In this document: piece after piece, positions 8,991-16,115 of the stretch
Layout of the letters: every line of letters begins with the position of its first letter
Position numbering within the stretch: position 1 is the stretch's first letter
DNA from: Chromera velia
Taxonomy: Eukaryota > Sar > Chromeraceae
Direction of reading: 5' to 3'
Assembly: GCA_018398765.1 (NCBI GenBank)
Contig: JAHBMJ010002450.1
Span: 1 to 17,500 of the forward strand
Length of the DNA: 17,500 bases
Program-made: the position numbers and the translations under genes
The notes under the pieces: generated by a model
What the model saw: only the letters and a program-made list of their open reading frames with translations
What the model was told of the DNA's origin: nothing
Database searches by the model: none

Positions 8991-11900
8991 TCCTTTCTTT
9001 CTTTCTTTCTTTCTTTCTTTTCTTTCTTTCCTCCCTTCCCTTCCCTTCCCTTCCCTTTCCTTTCCTTTCCTTTCCTTCCTTTCCTTTCCTTTTCTTTTCT
9101 TTCTTTCTTTTCTTTCTTTCTTTCTTTTCTTTCTTTCTTTCTTTTCTTTCTTTTCTTTCTTTCTTTTCTTTCTTTCCTTTCTTTTCTTCCTTTTCTTCCT
9201 TTTCTTCCTTTTCTTCCTTTTCTTTCTTTCTTTCTTTCTTTCTTTCTCTCTCCTGTACATATGCCTTGTGAACTGGCTCCATGCATTCATTCACTTATTG
9301 ACTTACTGACTGACTGACCCTCTTTGAATGAGATTCAGCTTTGGCCTTTCCCTAGGGACACCCGCCTCTTGCTGGGCCGCTTTGGCGAGTTCCCGTTCAT
9401 CTGTTTGGGTCGCCTCATCCTCGGATGGGCGGCGCGGTCTTCCCCCTCCACCCCCATCTCCTCCTCCGCTTTTGCGTAAATCTCCCCAATCCCTTCCTCC
9501 ACCTCCACCCCCCCTTCCCCAATCTTCTCCTCTATCTCTGTCCCCCCTATCCCTATCCCCCCCCCGGTGTTCCCCTCTGAAATCCCTGTCATCATCCCGG
9601 TGACCTCTGCGGTCCCTGTCCCTGTCCCTGTCACCCCTGTCTCTGTCTCTGTCACGGTACCGATCGCCGTACCCGTCTCCCCGCCTGTCCCTGTCACCCC
9701 TGTCTCTATCCCTGTAGTCTCTATCTCTGTCTCTGTCTCTATAGTCCCCTCGCCCACCGTGATCTCGATAGTCACGGTAGTCCCTGTCTCTGTCTCTGCT
9801 CCTCTCGCCTCCTCCTCTATAGTCTCCTCTGTCTCTGTCTCTGTCCCTGTATCCCCCCCCACGGTCCCGGTCTCTGTCCCTGTCGCCGCCGTAGCCGCGA
9901 CGGTCGCCTCCTCTGTCTCTCTCTCTGTTCTTCTCTTTGTCCTTCTCACTCACAGGGTTGACCCTCATGGGACGCCCCCGGAGATTCTGCAGGCAGGCAG
10001 AGAGATGTAAGATCATCTCATTTATCTATTCCAAACTAGTCATTCATTCAGAAGGGGGAAGGGCAAGAAGGAAAGAAAACAATCAACGCACAAGCTTGCA
10101 ATTAATTGCACACGCAGAGCCAATCAATCATTCGCACATCTGCCGATCACAGACGTTCGTACTCGTTTATCCGGACACCGAATTTGGACGGTGCACAACA
10201 AACACATGCACGTTCTTCCTTTCTGCCGTTGTGCCGCCACCGCCATTCGAATCCCCTTGCCATCAGTCGGGTGCAGGAGAGCTCTCCGAAAAAGTTGTGC
10301 GCAGATGTAGCAGAAAGAAAAAAAGAAAAATGCATTAATTGCTCACGGACTCATCAGGCAGGCACCCACTCCCGTTGATCCGATCCATCCAATTCGCACA
10401 CACATTCCCTCCCTAGCTTCTCCTTCTTGTGATTCTCCACTTCCGACGGAATGCCAAACTTCCGATGGTGAGTCTCTCTCACTGCACAGCTGACTGCACA
10501 TCGATGGAAACTTCCATGCAGCAGAGACAGACAGACATACAAGGGGCTGGCCGGCCTCACCTTGCCATCGTACATCCGAACGGCATCTTTCAAGTCCATC
10601 AGACTCTCAAACTCGACATAGCCTGCAAAGAGGAAAAGCAAGGAACAACAACAGAACTTGTGCAGACCCAAGGGAGGAATTTCACTTTGAAGCTAGACAG
10701 AGGCCTCCCCTGCTCGTCCACAAAGGAGCAGAATGCAACGCAACTAACTGTGTGCCTGCAGCTAGGTCTTCTCCTTCGGATAGGCGAGCGAGGGACAGCA
10801 AGAAAGAGACAGACAGACAGACAGACAGACAAGACAGAGGAGATGGACGAGGACAATCGGAGCAGGGCACAGAACAGAGACAGCAGACTGCAACCCTCCC
10901 AATCCAACCCTCTTTTTGACTGCCGTGCAAACAAATCAGCAAAACTTCCCCCCATCACCCAATGCCTCCCTCACACTGCCTCTCTGTCTCTCTGTCTGCC
11001 AAGCGTTTTCATTCCTTGACAGGTCCCCCCACACCTGCCCACCCGAACGATGCAGTTGCTGCATGTACTGACTCACCGAATCCTCTCGACTTTCCCGTCT
11101 GATGATCCTCGATCAGCTGAATGTCCAGTGGACGCAACCGATCATCTCGGAACATGTCCTCCAGTTCCCTCTCCGTGACCTCAAACCTCAAGGACCCAAA
11201 CCAAGCCTTGAATGGAGCCTGCAGGAAATAATTAAGGGATAGATAAGATTCATGCATCGATGCACTCTCTCCGCGCATCAAACCAACACCATCCAAATAC
11301 CAAACAACATACGTACATACACCCATTCTCTCATACAAACATGCAGACAGGAAGGAACTCGGGTGGAAGATTTGGAAAGTCGTGGACAGCACAAACAAAG
11401 AGCTGACATGTGGCCGCGCAGAAAGGGGAAAAAAAGGCGAAAGACGGGCCCCCAATGCAAACGAACGCAAGGCGTCGTCACAGGAAACAAATCATCAGTT
11501 GAATACAAAGAGATTTCGACACAAAGGGCTCAAAGAGGCCTTCCCAAGCAAAGTGCTAATGGGGAGACAACTGCAGCCAGCAGAAGGTGAAACAGAGAAT
11601 GAAAAGATCGGGCGGGCAATTCAAAAGCCAGTGCAGGAGGGAAAGAGGGGGGTATAGCCAAAAGAAAGAACGAAAGAACAGAAAAAAGAGACAAAACGCA
11701 CTACCCACCCGGGTAGGCCACTCAGGCGCCTGGTCTCTCGAGCGCCCGCCCCCCCCTGCAACAGAAGAACCACAAGGGAAAAAAGGAGGCAGAAGAGACA
11801 GGGGACTCTCACTCATTCACTCACTCACTCACTCATTCACTCTCTCTCTCTCTCTCACACACACACACTCACACACACACACACTCACATACACACACAC

Positions 11901-12163
11901 ACATACACACACTCACACACACACACACACACACACGAGAGAGAGCAAGAGAGAGAAGTCAATAGAGGTCAAAATCGCGCTCCCCCCTTTGAGTGAGTGA
12001 AAGTTAAGGAGCAACGATGGGCGTGCAGCAGAAGACCTTCAAAGGGGAGGCGTGCAAGGGGCAGGCAGAAGAGGAGACGGCTTCTGGGCGGATTGTCGAA
12101 AGACTTGATTGACTTTGGTGGGAGGAGAGACGGCATGCCGATTGACGCGGAGGAGAGTCACAG

Positions 12164-12209
<46 letters not shown>

Positions 12210-12746
12210 GGAAGAAATCAAATGCAGACGTAGAGGCATGCAGGGGAGGGAGGCACTTACTGTGAGACCCGGCAGTTGATCCTTCTTCGACCCGCATGGA
12301 CAGCGAGAAGTTGTCATTCGGAAGGTCTGCAGGCATGCATAAGAAATGCATATATACGAGAACTTGGACGAAGACGGAAACATGCAGACGTCCAAAGTGA
12401 GAGAGAATATGCGAAAAGAGAAAAAAAAACATTCCCCGTCTCCCAGCCGTCTCTGTCACCCAACACAAAGTACGTGTGAACGGACCTGCTACATTGTCGG
12501 GTTTCGATTTGGGGCCTGCAGGCAGAAGAGACAAGGGGAAGTGTCACGGAAAGAAAAAGGAGGAGATGGAAATGCGCGTTCGACCAGGAGGAGCTAGGAG
12601 AAGCAACGTGGAGAAGGGGGGGAAACGGTCACCAAAAGAAAAAGAAACCAAAACGGCAACTTGATCGACTGACGTTCCTCCGGAGAACTCAAAGGGTCTT
12701 CATCCACCACATCTGCCCACCTCTTTCCCCCCTTACTGTCCGTCAT
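4822..12746 (-). CDS. eIF4B-like translation initiation factor (RRM, RD/RG-rich), 12 coding exons
   Basis: Predicted role: RNA-binding cofactor that stimulates the eIF4A helicase during cytoplasmic ribosome recruitment. Exons in order: 12746-12674, 12515-12486, 12326-12261, 11755-11709, 11218-11077, 10622-10561, 9986-9307, 8241-8089, 7750-7105, 6606-6571, 5877-5475, 5075-4822. They sum to 2592 nt, with every phase matching, giving about 863 aa and a TGA stop at 4824-4822. Visible domains: WADVVDED near residue 10; RRM about 73-150 with RNP2-like AWFGSL and RNP1 RGFGYVEF; RD/RG repeats about 155-300; RPKLNL about 354-359; SIFGDAKP about 389-396; RGG-rich tail about 745-840. RRM, then DRYG-like repeats, then RPKLNLKPR, then SIFGxAKP is the order in animal eIF4B, which favours eIF4B over eIF4H. 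The protein is longer than human eIF4B (about 611 aa). Least certain are the 3' end of exon 7, the start of exon 8, and the frame of exons 10-11. Confidence 0.85.
5475..5877 (-). other. eIF4B-like coding exon 11: Pro/Gly-rich then RGG
   Basis: A long pyrimidine tract ending CTAACTTCGCAG precedes it, and consensus donor GTGAGT (5474-5469) follows. Read in phase 0 it starts TGPARERAES, passes a Pro/Ala/Gly-rich part and ends RRGSRGGGRGRGGGGGSFDR. Its end phase fits exon 12. Parts of the other frames are also open, so the frame rests on phase continuity and the RGG content at both ends. Confidence 0.65.
6413..6430. repeat. (GATC)n short tandem repeat in eIF4B intron 10
   Basis: Four and a half copies of GATC, self-complementary, inside the 693-nt intron between exons 10 and 11. 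An AAAG repeat follows at 6520-6543. No other structure stands out in this intron. Confidence 0.9.
6571..6606 (-). other. eIF4B-like coding exon 10 (36-nt microexon)
   Basis: Acceptor CTGACTGCAG and strong donor GTAAGG flank 36 nt encoding DSKAGDPSPDEA. It is frame-neutral. A (TC)n(TG)n tract in the sense direction ends 10 nt before the acceptor AG boundary. Confidence 0.6.
6617..6680. repeat. compound (CA)n(GA)n microsatellite in eIF4B intron 9
   Basis: Nearly pure CA repeat followed by GA repeat on the plus strand; in the direction of transcription it reads (TC)n(TG)n. It serves as the upstream flank of the exon 10 acceptor. Confidence 0.95.
7105..7750 (-). other. eIF4B-like coding exon 9: low-complexity linker
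   Basis: Acceptor TTCCCTCAG (7753-7751). The 646-nt exon continues the exon 8 frame (AGG codon split) and encodes Ser/Gly/Lys/Asp/Glu-rich sequence with RDRDRDRSDWKG and KIPPWKRHAKPKEEP. The donor lies in GTGGGT repeats; the first (7104) leaves phase 0 as the next exon requires. Confidence 0.75.
7794..7825. repeat. (TCTTC)n pentanucleotide repeat in eIF4B intron 8
   Basis: About six tandem TCTTC units on the plus strand, reading as GAAGA units in the transcript. They lie within 45-75 nt before the exon 9 acceptor in transcription order. Confidence 0.9.
7944..8026. repeat. compound (CA)n(GA)n microsatellite in eIF4B intron 8
   Basis: Same compound class and same orientation as the repeat in intron 9: (TC)n(TG)n in the sense direction. 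It includes interspersed CG steps at 7951-7966. Confidence 0.95.
8089..8241 (-). other. eIF4B-like coding exon 8: SIFGDAKP motif
   Basis: It encodes RSSIFGDAKPNDPLAYEKKK, matching the SIFGxAKPVDT-type motif that follows RPKLNL in eIF4B. Donor GTCAGT ends it in phase 2. The acceptor is uncertain. CATGCAG before 8241 matches the phase of exon 7 but has a poor pyrimidine tract. An alternative start at 8306 has a strong pyrimidine tract, would include a proline run across the ambiguous base at 8276, and needs a different exon 7 donor. Confidence 0.8.
8276..8276. other. ambiguous base inside a G homopolymer
   Basis: The only N in the window sits in a run of G (8273-8291). The run length, and so the reading frame through it, should be treated as uncertain. 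This matters for whether exon 8 starts at 8306 or 8241. Confidence 0.95.
8531..9254. repeat. 724-nt polypyrimidine tract, mainly (TTTC)n, in eIF4B intron 7
   Basis: Every base is C or T on the plus strand except one G at 8832. Units are mostly TTTC, varied by TTTTC, TTCC and TTTCC, with a TTCCC block near 9030-9056 and a TTTTCTTCC block near 9180-9220. In the transcript it is an almost pure GAAA-type purine run. It fills most of the 1065-nt intron between exons 7 and 8. It is open in several frames on both strands, which is a consequence of the repeat and not coding. Confidence 0.97.
9307..9986 (-). other. eIF4B-like coding exon 7: RRM end, RD/RG repeats and RPKLNL motif
   Basis: Acceptor CTGCCTGCAG joins NLRGRPMRVN, the last RRM strand. 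A long repeat of Arg-Asp dipeptides mixed with RGG and RGDYR units follows, analogous to the DRYG self-association region of eIF4B. The end carries RPKLNLIQRG. The 3' boundary falls in GTCA repeats: GTAAGT after 9307 and GTCAGT after 9319 both keep the phase needed for exon 8. Confidence 0.88.
10561..10622 (-). other. eIF4B-like coding exon 6: RRM second half
   Basis: Acceptor TCTTTGCAG, donor GTGAGG. It completes RNP1 (GFGYVEF, with the glycine codon split across the junction) and encodes helix 2 (SLMDLKDAVRMYDGK). It ends in phase 0. Confidence 0.92.
10807..10830. repeat. (ACAG)n repeat in eIF4B intron 5
   Basis: Six near-perfect ACAG units inside the intron between the two RRM exons. In the sense direction it reads CTGT repeats. 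Confidence 0.9.
11077..11218 (-). other. eIF4B-like coding exon 5: RRM first half
   Basis: Acceptor TTTCCTGCAG, donor GTGAGT. It encodes the RRM from APFKAWFGSLRFEV, through helix 1 (TERELEDMF) and IQLIEDHQTGKSRGFG. RNP2-like AWFGSL and the start of RNP1 are visible. Confidence 0.92.
11709..11755 (-). other. eIF4B-like coding exon 4 (47 nt)
   Basis: A long pyrimidine-rich stretch ending TTCTGTTGCAG precedes it, and donor GTGGGT follows. Without this exon the phase of exon 3 does not match that of the RRM exon; with it, the frame is restored and the protein reads RSRDQAPEWPTRAPFKAWFG, like the P-T-R-P-P-[FY] lead-in to the eIF4B RRM. Confidence 0.8.
11809..11958. repeat. compound ACTC / (TC)n / (AC)n / (GA)n repeat in eIF4B intron 3
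   Basis: About 150 bases of ACTC/ATTC units, then TC, then a long imperfect AC tract with ACTC interruptions, then GA. It lies between exon 3 and exon 4. Confidence 0.92.
12166..12205. repeat. (GA)n microsatellite in eIF4B intron 3
   Basis: About 20 GA units on the plus strand, giving (TC)n in the transcript, just downstream of the exon 3 donor. Confidence 0.95.
12261..12326 (-). other. eIF4B-like coding exon 3
   Basis: Acceptor ATGCCTGCAG and consensus donor GTAAGT (12260-12255). It encodes DLPNDNFSLSMRVEEGSTAG and ends in phase 1. It is also 66 nt and frame-neutral. Confidence 0.8.
12486..12515 (-). other. eIF4B-like coding exon 2 (30-nt microexon)
   Basis: Acceptor CTGCCTGCAG precedes it and donor GTCCGT follows. 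It enters and leaves in phase 1, encoding RPKSKPDNVA with the shared split codons. Its length is divisible by three, so skipping would keep the frame. Confidence 0.75.
12674..12746 (-). other. eIF4B-like coding exon 1
   Basis: ATG (12746-12744) opens MTDSKGGKRWADVVDED, resembling the short N-terminal SWADE-type motif of eIF4B proteins. The exon ends in phase 1 at donor GTCAGT (12673-12668). A TTTCAG lies just upstream of the ATG (12758-12756), so the leader may be spliced. Confidence 0.8.
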
Positions 12747-13058
12747 TTTCGAACACTGAAAGAGGAGAACGCCAAAAGCCGAAGAAGCAAGTCTAAACCT
12801 GTCAACGAAACTGGAAACAACGAACGAACGAATCACACCCCACACAAGCACAGGTAGATCAAAAGCCCTGATCACTCTATGCCTGAGGAGGAGACAGAGG
12901 CACTAAAGGGAGACGCAAAGTTTCGACTCTCCTCGGCACCAAACCAGAACGACTGACTCTACTGATCCTCTCGCACGGAAGCTTCGGCAAGAAGGAGGAC
13001 TGACTATGTGTCTGACTGAATCAGCTCGCGTGTCACCTAAAAGGGGCCGCACGCCGCG

Positions 13059-13115
13059 GGGCCCCGGCATGCCACATTGGCATATCAGGATCGTGCAGGC
13101 CCGATGCCGGGGCCC
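13059..13115. repeat. GC-rich inverted repeat, 12-bp perfect arms
   Basis: GGGCCCCGGCAT at 13059-13070 is exactly complementary to ATGCCGGGGCCC at 13104-13115, with a 33-base spacer. The hairpin would be stable in RNA or as a cruciform. Confidence 0.85.
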
Positions 13116-13135
13116 ATGCATGCATGCAGCGGAGA

Positions 13136-13193
13136 CGCCATGCATCATTGCTGAGACGGAGAATGTCGGAGACGGCATCGACCGTGCATGGCG
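13136..13193. repeat. second inverted repeat, 9-bp arms
   Basis: CGCCATGCA at 13136-13144 pairs with TGCATGGCG at 13185-13193 across a 40-base spacer. It follows the first inverted repeat by only about 20 bases. Confidence 0.75.
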
Positions 13194-13700
13194 GCGTACA
13201 TTGAAAGCTGCACTGTGTCATCGCCACCTGCACCTGCTCTACCACTTCGGACAGCAGAGTTTCAAACATTCTGGAACCGGTTGACTTCTCAGGATGTGCA
13301 TTAGGGTCAAGTAGACGGTCAAAGCTTGCCGAAAAGCCGACAGTGCTATGCACAAGTCTATCTCCTGCAGCCCCTTGAAATTTCCATCAATATACACTGA
13401 GACTCTGACCCTCTGACGTATATACGCACTCGGATCGCTCGATCGAGGGACAAGGGGAAGTTCTGGAGGTGGGCGCGCTTAACTCATACCCAAGAAACAG
13501 ATTGGTGTTTACTTTTTGCTCCTTAGTCGCGTTGTGTTTAGATTGAATTATCTGAGGCTGTTTGAATTGCCCAACGGCGTCTAATTTTGGGCATTGACTG
13601 TATTTCTGAGGCAAGGGGCATCCGAACTGACGTCTAGACGACGTGCGTGCAGGTGTTTGAGAGAGAGAGAGAGACGCAATGTGATCTGGCCAAAATAGCG

Positions 13701-13843
13701 ATGGAGACGGGAGAACTTGCGTCGGGTGCTGGCGACATGGTGGTGGATGCAGAGGAAGGGGGCAAGACTATGAGAGCGCCTTCCTTCTCTCCTGCCAAGA
13801 TCTCTCTGTACGAACTTCTGTTGCGGCAACTGCGCGATGACGG
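13701..13843 (+). other. CSTF1: CSTF1 coding exon 1
   Basis: Starts at ATG 13701 and ends in phase 2 (GAC GG) at donor GTGAGT. It encodes an acidic leader of about 32 residues and then SPAKISLYELLLRQLRDDG of the dimerisation domain. Confidence 0.85.
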
Positions 13844-14356
13844 GTGAGTGATGCAAGAAAGAAAAAACGAAAGAAAGAGAAAAGGGGGCCGGGAAGAGAA
13901 GGGAAGGAAAAGGAATGACTGTGGACCACATGTTTCGGATTTCGGAAGTAAAAGTGAGTGTGAACTTTGCGTGATACTCCAAAAAGGGCCGTTTTTTTGT
14001 ATCACTAAAAAAAAGTACGCTCGCATATGGCTCCACTCATATTGCTGTTTTTTTTTTTCTGAAGAGTCTTTTCGACGTTCTCTTCACGGACTGTAGCTGA
14101 ATGACCGACAGAGAAGGTCGTTTGCACGTCTTTTTTTTACCTGAATTTTTTTACATTTTAATCCTCTCTGCGGGTCTTTGCCTCTGATTTCCTCATCACA
14201 CTGGATTCTTCACTCACTCGCTCACTTAAACATTCGACGTACCTCTCCGATGAGTTTTGGGCCCCTCGAGATACGTTGTCGTAGCACGATCAAATATGCG
14301 TATCAATATCGGTATGTACATGTATGCAGTCGATTCTTCCGGCCCATTCATCTGCA

Positions 14357-14408
<52 letters not shown>

Positions 14409-14841
14409 TTTGTTTCATGCATTCATCTGTTCATTGACCCACCAGATTCGAGGACGTTGCTGCGGAGCTCTCAGAGCAGACCAACATCACCCCCAACAGC
14501 TTGGCTTCTCCGGACTTCCTTGTGCATCTGTATGAAGAGAGGGGATACGGGTACTCCCCGTCCCTGCCTAGAGACGGCCAGGTGATCAATCGGGGGGGTG
14601 ACAATCAGAAGACAGAGAGAGACCCTTCCGGCGCCCTTGAGATGACGGCAGAACAGAGAGAGAAGGAGGGCGTCCTAGTCAGGCCAGATGGGGTGCAGGT
14701 GAGAGGATGGAAGCCCATTGGCACCTCAGGCAGGCTCCTCATGCCGGAGACAGAGGCAAAGGCATGGATGCTCAACTTGGAGGCAAATCAACGGTCCGTC
14801 CGTCTCTTCGTTCAGTTGAGAAAATGCAGGAAGGAAGGAAA

Positions 14842-14883
<42 letters not shown>

Positions 14884-16057
14884 CTTTTTCTGTCTCTCTT
14901 TTATAGAGTTTCTGTCGCGTCACTGAGAGAGAACGGTTTTCCTCCTCTCTTCTCTTCAACTGATGAAGAAGTCATGACGTAACATTTCGTGCTTGCTCAG
15001 TGAGTGACAGTCCTCTCCCTTGAGTGGAAATTTGCATGCCGCACCCCCATTCTTTTCTCTCTTTCGTGTCTAATCCTGTTGTAGGGATAAAGCGCATCCG
15101 CCTCTTCCTCCTCCTTCTCCTCAGTCAATCCTGCTAGATCCTCATCGTTTTATTCCATCCATGCACGATCGATGATGCATATCGCCAGCCAGAAAGAGGC
15201 CGCCACGCCACATGCACCCTCTGCAGTGTGAACGCATCAGTCCGCAAAGAAACCCCTTGTTCTGACCTCCTACTGCAAGCAAGCAGGCACGTCCTACCGA
15301 TCCCGCTGATCAAGGCAAGGTTCCACGTTCAAGTCCGGCAAGCACACTCAGGCTGCGTGCGTTTCTCCCCCGACGGCGCGTTTTTGGGTATGGCTGCGGA
15401 GACTGACGTGAAAGTTTCTGCCGGTCTTCCACGGAGACGGGAGGCGGACACTGACGTGACGGAGAGAGAAGGGAAGGGTGGGATGGGAAGCGGTGACGGG
15501 GGAAACGCGACGAATATCGGAACTGCTGGTAGTCAACGCATCGGGTCTCCCGGTGGCGTTGCGGGTGTGGCTGGAGGGGAAATGTGGAGAGGCGCGGTAG
15601 GGGGGCAACAGCAGGAAAGAGAAAGGGAAAGGGCGGCACAAGTTCAAGCGGCCGTCCAGACAAGCCTTCGGTCTTTTGCGGGACACACGGCGAGAGTGAC
15701 TTGTCTCGACTTTCATCCCGATACGTCTGTTGTTTGTTTGTTTGTTTGTGTGTTTGTTTATGTTCTCCGTTCTTTTCCTCTTCGCGAAATCCTCCGGAGT
15801 TCCCTCTCCCTCTCTGCCTCCCTGCCTCCCTCCAGCGTCTCTCACCTTCGTCTGCCTGACTGTGTGTGTGCATGGCATTGCGCGTGTCCCTCTCTTTTGT
15901 CCATCCGTCCGTCCGTCCGTCCGTTCATGTCCGGTCCTCATGCACCTGACTGACTGCATCAGATGGATGGATGGATGGATGGATGGAGAGACGGGAGGAT
16001 CGATCTTCTGTGAACGACGGCATGGGTGCATAGAGGAACGTGTGTGTGCGTGTGCGT

Positions 16058-16115
<58 letters not shown>

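Larger units (their letters stand above)
12747..13700. promoter_or_regulatory. divergent intergenic region between eIF4B-like and CSTF1 genes
   Basis: About 950 bp separate the two start codons, which point away from each other, so both promoters and 5' UTRs lie here. Unlike the surroundings, it is mostly complex sequence with few microsatellites, and it contains CATGCATGCATGC (about 13115-13127) and GC-rich inverted repeats. No TATA box could be assigned with confidence. On the minus strand a donor-like GACAG/GTTTAG near 12798 and an acceptor at 12756 suggest a 43-nt leader intron, but this is weak. Confidence 0.5.

Noticed and set aside
8352-9317. Long reading frames on both strands through the polypyrimidine tract (Phe/Leu/Ser-rich on plus, Lys/Glu/Arg-rich on minus)
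   Set aside because: They are direct translations of TTTC/GAAA repeats, open in several frames at once, and lie inside an eIF4B intron.
9567-10010. Plus-strand Val/Ser/Pro-rich frame
   Set aside because: It is the antisense of the Arg-Asp repeat of eIF4B exon 7; the minus strand has the RRM end, RPKLNL motif and splice sites.
13033-13353. Minus-strand frame of about 100 codons and an overlapping plus-strand frame (13006-13284) in the divergent intergenic region
   Set aside because: Not low complexity, but unrecognisable. On the minus strand the first ATG (13269) leaves only 78 codons; neither has clear splice or initiation context, and the inverted repeats there make opposite-strand open frames more likely by chance.
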